Shown: positions 1-12,300, counted from the stretch's first letter. The stretch: 64,000 nucleotides of DNA from Thalassia testudinum (GCA_037157565.1 JAZHRO010000003.1:45831001-45895000), one strand, 5' to 3'. Made by a program: numbers and translations. The notes: generated from the sequence alone by a model not told the origin.

Positions 1-1162
1 CAAGTCGCCTAGATTCCCATCCCAAAACAAACAACTCGGGATGCAGTGAGCATCTCCCGTGCATACACTAGAGAAGAATAGGAGGGGATGTGGAGAGCGA
101 CAGATGCAAGAAGAGTGTGTACAACCAAGCAAACAAGCCTAGTCCTTATGGTGTATTCCTTAGGGGACCTAGAAATCTCAAAAGGGTGATCAAGTCTGTA
201 AGCACTGGACTCCCCTTCCTAAAGCTAATCTAGCCAGGTTGATTACGAGGGGATTGCAGGGAAGGTTCTTCCTTTGGCTTGCACCGCCGGTTCCATAGAC
301 CCCACAACCGTGGTCGTTTGACACTACCCCACAGCCTAGTCACCAGATTCTACTAAAGGAATGAAAGCCAAGTGCCCAGTGAACAAAACCCCGCCTCTCA
401 AGACTTAACCCAATCCTGCCTAGGGCACGTCTACTCTGTTTTAAAAGGGCTAGGACAGTGCTTGTGCTAGAGTTATGTGATGAGTCATTGATTGGGGTAG
501 TGCCTCTTAGTTTTCCACTTTCAGTGTGTGTGCTCCTATCAAAACATGGTTTTCAAGCAAGGATTTTTGAAGGTGTGGTATCTTTTAATGTTTTATCCTT
601 ACTTTAGTGTCTTCTAGGATTGACGTGTCTTAATCTTTTCAGACAAGTTTTAGTGGGCATGTCAAGTTTTGCACACAATTCGGTGAAAGTAGATTTCCTT
701 TTGTTGTAGAGGCTCTAAAATCCTAACGTACTCGTCCTAGTGATCATGCAGCTTCTATTAGATGATTCAATTTTAGGGTTGAGTGGTGCGGCCCAAGTCA
801 ATTCAAGGTGACTTCGTAAACACCACTCAAAAAGAAAAAAGAACACTCCAAGAATTTATTCAGAATGTTAGAGTATTTTTTTTTGTTGGGTGATGTGTTA
901 AGGATGTGGGTCAGGCAATCATACACCACGCCAATTTTTTTTTAGTTTTACAAATTTTTTTAATTTTTAAGCAAGCAAACAACCATGGGTGAAGAAATAC
1001 TCACGACGGTCCTTGTTGCGCCTACTCCCTTGTTACCGTCATGAGTTGCGCTGCTTCGCCGTCCAAGTGTCGAATTCCTGCAACCATCAAGTAGAAGGAG
1101 ACAAGGTGTTAGACGATGTGAGAATCAATGTAAAATGGAAGTGACAAAATAAATCCGTTGCC

Positions 1163-1180
1163 TCCCCAGCAATAGCGCCA
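1163..1180 (-). other. Primer-binding site (tRNA-Asp type) of element A
   Basis: On the minus strand this reads TGGCGCTATTGCTGGGGA, 15 of 18 matching the TGGCGCCGTTGCCGGGGA expected from plant tRNA-Asp. It starts reverse transcription. The LTR terminus TGACAACGCG begins 6 nt to its right. Confidence 0.85.
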
Positions 1181-1185
1181 AAAAC

Positions 1186-2610
1186 TGACAACGCGTGGGG
1201 CGCGTATGTTTACAAGAGTCGTCATAGCTTGCGCTCACAACGTTGGTTTTAAAATGAAGAAATGGATGTGAGTCCGAGTGTCGATCTCAGGGAGGTGTGA
1301 AAACCAGATTTTTCTTGTCACTTAATGTCACGGAAATAGCAGATTTTTGCTTGCGAAAAGTCGTGGGTGAAAAGTGAGTGAGAGAGAGGGAAAGAGAGAG
1401 AGATTAGGGTTAGAATTGTTTCATTCACACATGCAACTTTAAACATAAAAGAGGGTAAGCAATTGAATAGAAAACAACTTCATTTGACATGCAACTTTAG
1501 TTCATAATTACAACACTAGATGAATGCTTGAACATAAGTAAAGTAAAGCTTAAGATAAAGAAGGAAAGAGAGAGAGAGAAGACGGTGAGGTAGCCATGGC
1601 GGTGGAGGGGGGCTCCATCGGTGGCTCGTCATCTCCGACGATTACAAAGAGAGCTAATGGTGGCTAGGAGGGGGGTAGAACACTTGCAAGTGGAGTGAAT
1701 GCCTCCCATGGGTGGTTGGAAGGGGTTTAAATAGGAAGAAGGGCTTTCCAAATGAAGAAGGGGTTTTAGCGACATCCGGGATGTCGCTAAAGCCCTTCCC
1801 AAAACATTGGTGAAGGACCCTACCCACCGGTCGCTCGCGCGCGTCCATTCTTCTTCGCGCCTAATCTGCATGCGCAAGTCGTAAGCCGTCCGATCAAAGA
1901 TCGGATGGCTAAGCTTCCGCGCGGGGCACTGGCACGGATCGCGTGGGTCATCACGCGCGTCTGGTCAAGGTGCATTTGCGAGCGCCACATCTCGCAATCG
2001 CACCCATCTGCTCACCAATCTACGGTCCAATTTCACTTGCGTGAGCCTTCGTCATTGATTTGCTACGCGGTGCATTTCGATCCCGCATCATGTGAGCACG
2101 GGTGAGCACTTCGACCGCTGTGCTACCCCGTATGGATGGTTGCGATCGTGCATCAATGCTTGACTGTTGCCGACCATTGGATGGAGATCCAACGATCGTG
2201 ATCTGCTGCAGGCGAAGAGTGTAGCGATGGCGCTGGCGATGGTGCGGCGTTCCTAGCCGTCCAATCAAAGATCAAACAGCTCAGATCATTCTGCTATTAA
2301 TGAAGGGGGCTGGGTGAGGCATGCGGGCGCTGATCGCGCGCCACGTGGCGCCTTGTGAGCCATTGATCATCAGAGCAATGGTCAAAAATTCTTGGGCCCA
2401 TTGCAAGAGCTCCAGATGTCAAATTTGACCGATTTCAAGTCTGTTGGACTCCGTTCGTCACTCTGAATCCATCCGTGTAGTCCGATTGCTCATCTGAGGC
2501 CTATTTTGACATGTCCTTGTACACATGGCCATTAATAATACATTATAAGAAATCTTGATGTGTAATGCATGCGATGCTCCTATTCCTATTTATGATGTGT
2601 TATTTGTGCA
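1186..2610 (-). repeat. 5' LTR of element A
   Basis: The left end is fixed by the PBS. The right end lies somewhere in 2500-2610 (one TG/CA possibility is 2610). It contains the arrays of short inverted repeats seen in the D and F LTRs, for example GCCGTCCGATC-aaa-GATCGGATGGC near 1886-1911. Small ORFs here (1629-1877, 1905-2105, 2020-2268) are low-information and not supported as genes. Confidence 0.65.
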
Positions 2611-2716
2611 TTTTGCTCTTAAGATAAGCCCCAATTGACAGAATTATCATCCCACGATGCAGTGTTATCAGTATCAAATTAGAAATTGTAATCAGTGAAA
2701 TCAAACTACACGTTGC
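2611..2716 (-). mobile_element. Leader remnant of element B1
   Basis: Read on the minus strand, this piece aligns with the start of the B+ leader at 43065-43150 (shared CTGATTACAATTT). The rest of B1's internal region is displaced left by element A or lies outside the window. Confidence 0.6.
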
Positions 2717-2734
2717 TTCCTGGCAACGATGCCA
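2717..2734 (-). other. Primer-binding site of element B1
   Basis: The minus strand reads TGGCATCGTTGCCAGGAA, a slightly decayed tRNA-Asp-type PBS. It is three bases from the LTR end, as in B+, D and G. Confidence 0.85.
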
Positions 2735-2737
2735 AAA

Positions 2738-5300
2738 TGTTCTGGCGAAATTGTCGTTGTTTAAGAAATGCATTGTAGTATAGGACAAAATCACTCAAAT
2801 CATTTTAATTTACATACTCAGATTCATAAAATAGAGTCTAAGGCCGTTCGTAGGGAGCAAAGATGCAATTTAAATTCACCAATCTCAAGAAATATATGCA
2901 ATTGAAAGCAAGGATATTCAAAATGATATTTTAATAAGAACAGAATAATAGCGCAAAAAGATCGAGTTAAAATGGTGATTTAAAACACCAAATTAACTCC
3001 TCAAAGATAAGCTCACAAATATTCAAATAAACGCACAGTAACCACAATAAACAACAGAGGGCCTCAAACGATGCGTAAGGCGTCAAAATGCCTTAATAGA
3101 AGAGACACAAGGTCCTCGCTTCTTCATGAACATAGCAGCAGCAGCCAACGCTCAAGGGCCTCACACAAAGCCTCACAGAAGAGGCACAACAGTACTATGT
3201 GTGTAAGGCATAAGGTCCTCACGAAACTCAAGGATGCTAAGTCTTGAGAGGAGATGAGGCACAAAAGCAAAACCCTCCCCACTCTCTCTCATAAATTTCT
3301 TAGCTCCTCCCAAACCAAGGTGTAATCGAGTTCAGATTTAGGTTATCAAATCAGAGCAGGGGACCAGAGCCGCCTGTAAGGTGTAGCGTATGAGCAATGA
3401 GCGCACGTACGGTGAGAGGGACCTCACCCCATGTGCTGAGGCGATAAGGCAGTAGCAGAAAATCCACTTAAGTGGTGTCGATTGGTTGTAAGCAACCGAT
3501 GTGAGACTAAATGTCTCCCTGTTCTTCGCGCAACAACAAGTGAGGTGCTACCCCCAATTGAAGGCAAAGGCGATCCTGAAGGCTCCAATTGAGGTCTTAG
3601 AAGAGAACCTGGGAGTTGTCCGCAAAGGTTGGAGAAGTCGAGGGCAGCGGTGAAGCGACGATGATGACTTGAAACAAGAAATACAGCTTGATGGCCACGT
3701 CAGAGTAGCTCAGGAGGATCGCCAAACGTCGACGAGTGCGATGGTGGGTGTTTTGTGGAGTGAGAGTGCATGTGGAGGTCTGGCGACCTCAAAAAGGTGG
3801 TGCAGTGAGGGTGGTGTTGGATGGAGTGTGTGTGTGGCCAATCCTCTCAATTACTTAAGGGGTTTTTGTCGTGAGGACACAGCAGAGGTTTTGGGACCGG
3901 TGGTGAGTAGTTTGGTGCGATGTGGCGATTGTGCGAGGTCACCTAAGGTATGCCAGAGATGTGGAAGATGACGGTGGGTGCGAGCAGAATGACAGTCGAA
4001 AGTTTGATTTAAATGAGTAGAAATGAAGTGGAAGAGTAGGAGAGGAGTTTAGAGGACTTAGGGAGAGGGAGATCAGTCAGGCATTTGGCTGTGATGGGTC
4101 AGAGTAGAAGACGAAGGAGTGCTTCAGGAGGAAGAGCGGCGATTGCTAATGGGGGAAGAGGCTTCTTGCAAGTGGGGCATGATGTGGACGAAGCTGAGGA
4201 AGCTAGACCTACTGCCTATATTATGTGGTAGCAGGCGAGAAGACCAAAGGGAGAAGGTCTTTGGAACGGTCTTTGGAGCAGGCCGGAGGTAGAGAAGAGG
4301 GAGTATTTCTGGGCCTAAAACTCGTTAAGGAGCTAGGCAATGAGATAGAGGTCCTTTTAAAGGCTTCAGGCAGGCTTCTAATCTTGGAAACAAGCTTGAC
4401 GAGCTCGGATTTCCAGGGAAAGAGATCCTTGAATTTGAGGAGTTCGCACAAGTTCCTCGACAAGAATTGGAGCCCAAGACAAGGTTTAGGTGATTGGGGA
4501 TTCTCTCAATATCATTCCTTCCAATTTTGGAAGGAATTGATCGAGAAATCAGGGAGAAATCCCAAATTGAAGGTCGGTTCTGACGGGTTCACACTTTTAA
4601 TGGAAATAGGGACCTTTTTGAAGAAAATGATCAGAAGTTAGGGGGTTAAATGCAAAGATTTCAAAAGTTAGAGGCTTAAGTGTGAAAAATAGAGTTTAAA
4701 TGGACCAAAATGCAAACTAGGTCAAGATGGACTCTGATTAGGTCTAAATTTTGATACAAACCTAATTTGGACCCAAGGAATCTGATGGTCAAGTCAGATT
4801 TGAGTTTTGACCAAGTTTGACTAGGAAATTTGCATAGAAACCTACATTAAGGCAAAATCTGTCTGTGACTCATTTTAAGGTCAAAATAGGTTCCAAAGGT
4901 CAAATAAAGGATACCAAACCTCATGGAATATTTTTCTAAAAATTTTAAAAGATTTAGATGAATTTTAACTTGACTAGAACCTCTGTAATTTAAGCGAGTT
5001 TGAAATTAGGGTTTTGGGTGCTGTATTAGTTCTTGCAATGTGCAAAATCCTGTTTCTATCTACCTGGACTCTCTTATTAGACTTTAATTCTCATTTGACC
5101 TTTATTTCACCCCTAGCAAACCCCTTGGTTATTCTGTGGTCATGATATGCTGTTAAAATTATAGAATTAACCCTAGTTTCCTATTCTCTTCTCAAAACAG
5201 CCTGAAGTGGAGTTATACCCTCACATGATTATGTAAGAACATTTATCTTTTAAACCTGACTAAAAGTGGTCAGTTAGGGCCCATGATGGTGTTCCCATCA
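2738..5300 (-). repeat. 5' LTR of element B1 (B/G-type LTR)
   Basis: A 2563-bp LTR on the minus strand, beginning TGATGGGAACACC and ending in CA next to the PBS. Its U3 half is clearly homologous to the G and B+ LTRs (block near 4690-4870 against 50680-50830). A decayed TATA box lies at about 4351-4362, and a decayed snRNA-type USE at 3497-3507 with TTAAG in the expected TATA place. ORF 4225-4641 lies antisense in the LTR and has no support as a gene. Confidence 0.85.
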
Positions 5301-6312
5301 ATGGGGTTGGCACCAAAAAGGATTGGGAGTAGGGAGCTTAGGTGGACTAGGTTTAAGGTTATGTGGTGGAGCTTAGCTAGGTAGGTTTTAGGGTTAGGTA
5401 GGGATGACATCGAAGTGAACTAGCTAAGCTAAGCTAGCTTAGCTAGTGTAGCTAGTAGGGAGTAGGGTAGAGAGGTAGAGGGAGCTAGGGTTTTGGAGGT
5501 GAGGAGCTGGAAGTAGCTACCTTGAGTTGCATTGGAGTTGTTGGCTGCTGAAGAGAATTACGAAGAGGTACCTTATCTAGCTTAGCTTGCTAGTTCTTTG
5601 CAAGCTACTAGGACAAGCTAGGATAACTGGCTTCTACTAATATGAGCTAAAGTGAGCTGGGTTTGGTCTTCTCGGAGATTATCTAGCTAGCTAGAGTTGC
5701 TAGCTTTGGTCAAGTAGCTTAGCTCAACTAATTAAGTTGAGATAAGTTGAGCCTCTGGGAGCTAGTGTTATGTTGGCCTAAGCTGGTTGAGGTCATCTTC
5801 AGCTGACTAAGTCTAGCTAGTTGATGGTAGTAGCTAGTCCTAGTTAGGTTAAGCTTCCACTGAACTATTCTGAGTTGGAAGAGCTAGAATGGAGCTGGGA
5901 TCAACTGACTTGACCAAGTTTGAGCTGCCATCTAGCTAAGGTGAGTTGAATGGAGCTGAGGTAAACTAGCTGGAGCTACCATTTAGCTAAGATGAGCTAA
6001 ATGGAGCTAGGGATGAGTTGATCCAGCTAGAAGGAGCTAGGATCTAGCTGAAATGAGCTAGATCTAGCTGGGATCCAGCTGATAGGAGCTTCTTCTTCAT
6101 CTTCTGCCTTCCTGAGTGCCAAGGTATGCAAGATCTGACTTTCTATCTATCCCTGACACTCAAGTAAATGTATCAAAAAGATAATAAAATGCAATGCATG
6201 CCTTTCCTAAGTAAATGCCAAAATGCAGCCCGAAAGTTCATTTGCAGAGTTAAAAACCTAAGATTTAGAACTATGTTAGAACATAAGAATGATAATAAAC
6301 TAACATTTATCT
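5301..6312 (-). repeat. Partial type-C LTR (probable 3' LTR of element C)
   Basis: This matches the right half of the C1 LTR (38870-39854), including the AGCT-rich tract and the end block ATGCAATGCATGCCT. It is cut on the left by insertion of B1. Its position next to element C's 3' internal sequence fits the 3' LTR of that element, but no good polypurine tract follows it, so the assignment is not proven. Confidence 0.6.
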
Positions 6313-6499
6313 CAAACTCAAAACAATCATCTGCTTCAAATTTTCTAAGACTAAACAAGGGGCTTGTCTAATTTTCTAAAATTTTTTTAGGTGTTGGCTT
6401 TGTGTGTGAAATTTGCCACAAGAATTTTGCAAGAGATGTAAATTTTTGGATCGGAAACTAAACTAAGTAATTTCCAGGTCACAAAAAGAGATAAATCCA
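6313..6499 (-). mobile_element. 3' internal fragment of element C, left of the CACTA insertion
   Basis: AT-rich sequence between the type-C LTR end and the CACTA terminus. It has no coding capacity. By position it should join the sequence that resumes at 27360. Confidence 0.45.
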
Positions 6500-6517
6500 C
6501 ACTACTAGAAAAATGGC

Positions 6518-6603
6518 ATTCACCATCGGTTAGTTGTCATCGTTTTATAAAGCAACGGTCATACAATTTTTGTTGTCATTTCTTTTACTAACCGATGGTG
6601 AAT
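6518..6603. repeat. 17-bp perfect inverted repeat next to the CACTA left end
   Basis: ATTCACCATCGGTTAGT (6518-6534) is repeated inverted at 6587-6603 around a 52-nt loop. It is a subterminal structure, where En/Spm-family transposase accessory proteins normally bind. Confidence 0.85.
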
Positions 6604-6927
6604 ACATCTTCAAAATTTGGTCGCAGCACTTGACGAGGAGAAGAACAGTCGTCGCTGGTGTTAAAAGCTAATATGGATAATACTATCATTTTCTACAATA
6701 AGCAATGGGGAATCCAAATCACCGCCAACCCAAATTGATTTGGACGTGCATTTAAAAGGCTGGTTCAATGATTGCCATTGCTTTCTAATCAAGCAATGGC
6801 AAAATTCCATCATCTACATCCATGCGCAGGCCCTCTCCTCCCCCATCATTGTTTCATTTTCCCAAAAACCTTGAGGAAACACTCGCGCCACCAAAGCTCC
6901 TTCGTCACCTCCCCTCATCCTCAGGTA

Positions 6928-7053
6928 ACTCCTCCTCCTCCTTGTCTTCATTCTCCTCCTCCTCCTCGCACGTTGCCTCTCCTCCTTGTTGGTCGTCCTT
7001 GCCTCCTGCCCTTCCTCCTCCTCCTCAACGGCCTCGTCGTCCTCCTCCTCCTC
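6928..7053. repeat. (CCT)n-rich polypyrimidine tract, left part
   Basis: Imperfect CCT/CTC repeats inside the CACTA element. The tract continues at 21670-22000 beyond element D. The serine- or proline-rich ORFs at 6772-7071 and 6822-7058 are products of the repeat and not credible genes. Confidence 0.85.
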
Positions 7054-7058
7054 CCTGA

Positions 7059-8735
7059 TGCTTGGGCGTAAAATCAGATTTTAAGATATTTTAGTAGTAG
7101 TATAGCATGAAAATATGTCAAAGTAAATAAAATGTAATAAGATGGTGAGTCCCCATCGAACTCAGGGAGGCAGTAAAATGACTTGATTTTAATGTTGATC
7201 TAGAACTAACAAAAACTAAGCACTAATCACGATAGATAACTTTAAATTAGATATTAATCAGGCAATTGTTTCATCAGATGAATGCTTGACAAGAATTTCA
7301 ACTAGAACTAAATAACTAGAACATGAATTACTAGAACTAGAATTACTAAAAATAAGTATCAAATCTACTAGAACATGGACACCAAGGGTGGTCCTTGGTG
7401 GCCTTTAGAGAAGCTGGGGAGAGCAGTAGTGGTACACCAAGGTGGTCTTAATGGATTCCTAAGAGAGAGCAGGAGAAGCTTAGAGATGTTTGGGGCATGA
7501 GATAAAGGGAGAGCTATTGAGTGGAGGGAGAGATGCCTTCAAATGGGAACTCTAGGGTCCGTTTAATAGTTTAAATGAGGGGCAAAGAAGATATTTTGGC
7601 CCCCAAAATTGTGCAACTTTGGATTGATTAGATCTGTCAATTGGGAGATCAACAGATCAGATCCCACCTTAAACGGACCTCCATCATGCCTTCATCACGC
7701 AGATGCTTTAGAACATGCCACTTGGCAGTTGCTCAGCCACCCGATACACCGTCATCGCTCTTCCCATGTGCACACACATTCAAAATCAACAATTCGATCG
7801 TGAAGATCAACAGCTAAGATTGCGTGCCGCATCGCCTCTAGTCTCCACATGCAACGATGCGTCTAACCACATGTCACCTCACGCATTATCACACCACCTC
7901 AAATTTGACACACGATTGTGCACCACACATTCGTCTCTGCGCCACTCGATCGCCATCGTAGGACCCTATTTCAACCAAGTGCACTGCTTCTTCTGATTTC
8001 GTGCTTCACACAATTCAAGCGCACGTCTCGTGCTTCTACATCAGGTCAGTGACCAATGCGCTACACGCACATTTGTATCTTGATTCTGATTTCGTGTGCG
8101 GCCACCCTTACCCATTAGATGACGATCTAATGGCTGAGATGGATTCCCACTTGATAAGGTGTAGAGAGGTGGGCGACGTGGTTCAATGGTGGCCATTGGA
8201 TGACGATCCAATGGCCCTACTTCACTCTTCAATGGTTAGGGCAAGGAGGTGGGCCATTGGGATGGTGCCACGTAGTGCTATCTTGACCATCTATCTTCCT
8301 ACCTTTGTAGTTGGTGCTATAGGGCTTCAATTGAGTTGATTTTTGTGCCGTTGGACTGCAATTTTCGATTCAGATCCATCCGTGCAGTCGGATTTGGCAT
8401 CTGAGGTTCGGATCTGTGCCACCTTGCTTCTTGGCCTTTGCTCTTCTGCGGACTTCGTAGGATGCTATGGAAGTTTGATTAAGACAATCTCGGAAGCGTT
8501 AGATTCCAGTCATCGTCCTGAATAGATTCGTACAATTAGATTTATCATTCGCTACCCCAAATTACCTACAATTATTATTGCCTGTCTAGTAGAACATAAT
8601 ATATCATTATTGTTTATAAAGCTAACAAATTAGCTATGATGAAAAATATGTTGCTCATGCATGCATTATACCTAAGTTAAGCTAGGATCTAACTTAATTT
8701 AGGTAGATTAATTCCCTTAATTGCTTGCATAATCA
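7059..8735 (-). repeat. 3' LTR of element D
   Basis: 1677 bp, homologous to 20045-21664 along its length. It carries the inverted repeats CCATTAGAT-gacg-ATCTAATGG (8112-8133) and CCATTGGAT-gacg-ATCCAATGG (8193-8214). ORFs inside it (7609-7803, 7715-7996, 8001-8339) have no family resemblance and are judged spurious. Confidence 0.9.
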
Positions 8736-8771
8736 TACCCTCATGTCTAAATCTTGCTAGTTCCTAGCAAG
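8736..8771 (-). promoter_or_regulatory. 3' polypurine tract with adjacent hairpin, element D
   Basis: On the sense (minus) strand a hairpin CTTGCTA-ggaac-TAGCAAG (8753-8771) is followed by TTTAGACATGAGGGTA, then the LTR start TGATTATGC. The purine stretch is the expected plus-strand DNA primer. Elements F and G have the same layout. Confidence 0.8.
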
Positions 8772-10228
8772 TACAAGACCAAATGCATTTCATCAAGAGT
8801 TTAACTAGAGATCTATTTTTTTTGTTTTCATCCAAAAATTTAGAAATCCAAATAATCGTGAGAGTGTAATATTGTAGCCTATGCAATAAATCCAAGCAAA
8901 AAGTCAATCCACATCTAAAGTTCATACTTGGCCCTTAGTAAAACTCTATCAGGATAGGCAAACTTCTTCTCTTGGGGAAATAAGATAATATCTAATTTAG
9001 CCCTAGCTTTTGGCTTAGGTAGAAGATGTTTGAGTCAAGTGGGTTTGTATTTGGTGGCTCCCACTCCTCTGGTGCTACATGTAGACTAGTACTACAGAAT
9101 CTAGATTTCCATACCATCAAATAAATCAAGTTAGAGAGAAGTGGAGAAATTGTGCTCTCTTTAGTTCCTTTGTACTCATTCTTTCTCTCTCTTTTCTTCT
9201 CTTTCCTTTTATCTTTCTTTTCTTTTCCTTTTTTTTTTTTTGAGCTCACAATCTCACCAGATTTGTAAATATATTTGGTAGCCTCTCATCGCATTAACAC
9301 TTTAATTAAGTTCTGATAACTCTATAACTAAGTTAGAAATCCTCAGCTAGTATTCGGGCGGTCAGAAATATAAGAAAAAGTAGGTCAAGGCTGTATTTGG
9401 TGGATCATAATGGTAGTAGTATTGTTGCCTCAATGTGGTTGACATAGAATGAATAAACACAACTCAACATTTTCTTTTCAGACTTTTCTCCTTTTTTTAT
9501 TATTATTTTTTATTTAAAAAAATTTTTTTCTTCTTTTGTTTTCATATATATATCTACGAACATAACGCAATGCAACACACAGGCCTATTTTCATTCACGA
9601 GGCATTATTCGGGATTGGTGATGTTTAAGAGGGTATCGGGTGGCTTATTTGGTGGAAATGCCTATTCTTGGCACTGGGAAAGGAATTGATGGGACAATGT
9701 ATTTCTAACATTGACATTAATACCCTCCTTTAGCTGAGGATTCTGTAAAGGACAATCATAACCATCCACCTTAGTCCTAGTTTCATTAGGACTCACTCTC
9801 TATGTATTTGTCTTATTTGGTGGCTCTCAAAAATTCTCACAAAGAATTTCTACGTGGGAACCGAGAGCAAAAGCTATGCCTAACTCCGAGTATCATTATC
9901 TAATTATCCAAAAATTACAATTCCTTGTATTAGACTTAGAGCACCAGTAGACTCTCTACCCTCACCTCACAATTGTTTAGTGGATCTACTAGAAGATGGT
10001 TTACCTGACTCCCTAATTAATGTCCAAGGGTTAATGCTTCTTCTCAATAAACTAAAGATGTCTATCGATCTTCACAGTGGATCCATTACAAATTCTACAT
10101 TCAAGTGTGAAATTTTACTGGATTCTCAATTCAGGAATCAACTAAAGAATAAATCCCTAATAAAATCGCTTGATAAAAGTATGTTTGCTATGGTATTGGC
10201 AGATAAAATTTTCAGTTTATATGTACTA
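8772..10228 (-). other. Non-coding region between the two polypurine modules of element D
   Basis: AT-rich and without a supported gene. It holds a TTTC/poly-T low-complexity patch (about 9180-9241) and a motif ATTTGGTGG repeated near 9049, 9396, 9648 and 9819. The basic ORF at 8992-9249 is made by the low-complexity patch. Confidence 0.7.
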
Positions 10229-10264
10229 CCCCCCCATGCATAAGTTCTTGCATGTCCTCATGCA
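10229..10264 (-). promoter_or_regulatory. Internal hairpin + polypurine module, element D
   Basis: The sense strand reads hairpin TGCATG-agga-CATGCA (10249-10264), then CTTATGCATGGGGGGGT. It matches the internal modules of G (52551-52590) and F (62991-63031) and lies about 1.49 kb from the 3' LTR. A second polypurine tract could prime plus-strand DNA; that role is inferred. Confidence 0.65.
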
Positions 10265-10439
10265 TGAATAAGATAAAATCAAGTAAGACCGGGTGTAAGT
10301 GGATAGAAATCACCTAGACTTGCTCCTGATTCGAAATTTAGCCTATGCCAACACTACAATGACAATCACAATTTGCAGAATAATATGCCAAAATGAAATA
10401 TGCTATGTATAAAGCAAATGTTATGCCTAAATGCTGAGT

Positions 10440-11520
10440 TTAATGCCTCCAGTTGAGCGAAACTCCATCAGATGGATCAATGATTGTAGGAGAAAGAGTC
10501 AAGATGGTAAGCACTTGGAGTTCCATTGTCATCAACTGGCCAAAAATGCAAAGTAGCTGCTCGTGAATACCAAGCCCATAATGTCGACAAAATAAAATAT
10601 TAGGGCTCGGAATTGGTCGTAACCAGGTGCTACAAGAGAAATAAATCCAGGTACTAGGGTAATAGGTAGCAAGTGGCCACCTAGAAGAGTGGTGTATGAG
10701 CAATGCAGATGAGGTGGATAAGGAGTCAGGAGTGGGAAACAAATCATATGGGTCCTGCAAGTTATGGAAAATGAAAGGTGAGACCCGAGTGGTGTAGTCT
10801 AAAATGGTATAAGGAACCATTTCGTGAGTGGATCAGGTTGTGGGTGGTTGCGAAGTAGGTGTGCTGGATAAGATCCAGTGTTTCATCCCAGCTGCTCTAG
10901 ATTCTCCCAATTCATTGTCATCCCTGAGTTGATCAAAAATCTTGTACGAATCACCCAAATTCTATTCATGGTGTGAATCCTCAAAATTAATGGGTGGCAA
11001 TTCATTATCCCCAAGGTGTGGAAAATCAGAATCTAGATGCAATAGAGCCTCAAATTCTTTCATTTTTTGTTCTGTGGCTTCTGTGAAATCCTCGATATCG
11101 GAATCCAAGAGCGAATTTGTGAAAGAAGATGAGATACATTCATCTGATCCCAAATCCAAAAATGCCTCAAGATTTTTCATATTTTCCTCACAACCAGAAA
11201 TGGGGTTTTAATCAGATTCTTCCTCAACTTTGATTGTATTCTTTGACAATTCGAAATCAACCCCATGGATGTATGGAATCTCATGTAAATCTATGTATTT
11301 ATCATTTGAGCTTATCATGAGGTTTTTAGGAAATTTCACTCCAGATCTCTCAGAATCCAAATCATGTGCCTCATCAATTTTCTTTGGCAGATCAAGGTTC
11401 ACCACGGTGCCAAAATCACTATTACTCAAATCAATGAGCCCGACAGAAGCTGTGTGCGAGGTCAATTCACCAAGAAGTTCTATGTTCCCACAGAGGTCAG
11501 GTTCATCATCATTTGAGTTC
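10440..11520 (-). pseudogene. Acidic region in the place of pol, element D
   Basis: Minus-strand frames at 11208-11603, 10962-11180 and 10440-10820 together cover a region rich in Asp, Glu and Ser, directly after the protease. The 11208 frame begins with the protease tail (MEIALGNEKLRLDIF). The region ends at the conserved Athila 3' coding block (sense GCTCAACTGGAGGCATTAAA, near 10440). Stops and frameshifts break it. I recognise no domain and see no reverse transcriptase. Its position matches the acidic ORF of B+ (46512-47066) and of F. Confidence 0.6.
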
Positions 11521-12300
11521 TCCTCAATAAAATTACAATGTGGGTCCTTGTTTGCCCTGAAAATATCCAATCTGAGTTTCTCATTCCCTAGGGCAATCTC
11601 CATACACTCGAATGCACAGTTAATGTTAGCTTAGGCGGTCACCAAAACTGGGTAGCCTAAGATGATAGGTGCATCACAGAGACTAGGAGGAATGCCCATA
11701 TCCAAGATGAAACAATCCACTGGGAAGCAAAGCCCATGGATTTTTACAATGACATTCTCCACCACACCTTAGAGCACTTTAACTGATCTGTCAGCTAACT
11801 GAATAGTGACCGAAGTGGGGTTTAGCTCCCTAAATTGAAGTGGTCAAAAACATCAGTGGGGTCTAAATTAATGGCCAAACCCAAATCAAGCAAGGCCCAG
11901 TAAAAAGGAGCATCTTGTAGCTAATAGGAAATGAGTGGGGCTCCCGAGTCTTTCTTCTTAGGTGGCAGGTCCGACAAAATGACTACACTAGATTCCTTGG
12001 ACAATACCACCTTGTTGGTCTTCCTCGACTGTTGCTTGGGTGTACAATATTCTTTAAAGAATTTAGTGATAGTAGGAATGTGGACAATGGCATCAAGAAG
12101 GGGAACCTTAATGTGAACATCTTTGAAGATTTCCTTTAAGTCTTCCTCGCTTTTGATTCCCTTTATCTTTCCTTTAGGTTCACGAGTTACGGCTCTGGGA
12201 AGGGTAAAGGGATGTTAGTGACCTCAATGATTGATTCCTTTTCCTTAGGTTGCTCCTTTGAAGGGTTAGAATGGGAAGAGGAGCTAGCCTAAGAAGTATT
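11521..12300 (-). pseudogene. Retropepsin-like protease remnant, element D
   Basis: On the minus strand an aspartic-protease active-site block reads ALLDLGLAINL (near 11860), and the C-terminal hallmark APIILGYPVLVTA (near 11660) corresponds to the usual ILGRPFLATA. Several stops interrupt it. The catalytic D-T/S-G is replaced by DLG. It would have cleaved the Gag polyprotein. Solo LTR C3 separates it from gag. Confidence 0.7.

Larger units (their letters stand above)
1..2610 (-). mobile_element. Element A: 5' part of a minus-strand Athila-like LTR retrotransposon (cut by window edge)
   Basis: What is visible is a 5' LTR (1186 to about 2500-2610), a primer-binding site and about 1.16 kb of untranslated leader; any coding region lies left of the window. 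The leader block at about 196-300 matches the leader of element D at 18836-18935, so A and D belong to one subfamily. No ORF in 1-1160 resembles gag. The right boundary is uncertain because the partner LTR and its target-site duplication are outside the window. It probably lies inside the internal region of B1, since B1 leader sequence resumes near 2611. Confidence 0.7.

Noticed and set aside
4225..4641. 138-residue ORF in LTR B1
   Set aside because: Antisense within LTR sequence, not open in the homologous B+, B2 and G LTRs.
6313..6340. Polypurine tract for the type-C LTR at 5301-6312
   Set aside because: The sequence after the LTR is not pyrimidine-rich on the plus strand, so no tract could be called.
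8992..9249. Lys-rich ORF of 85 residues
   Set aside because: Made by a TTTC/poly-T low-complexity patch in the 3' non-coding region of element D.
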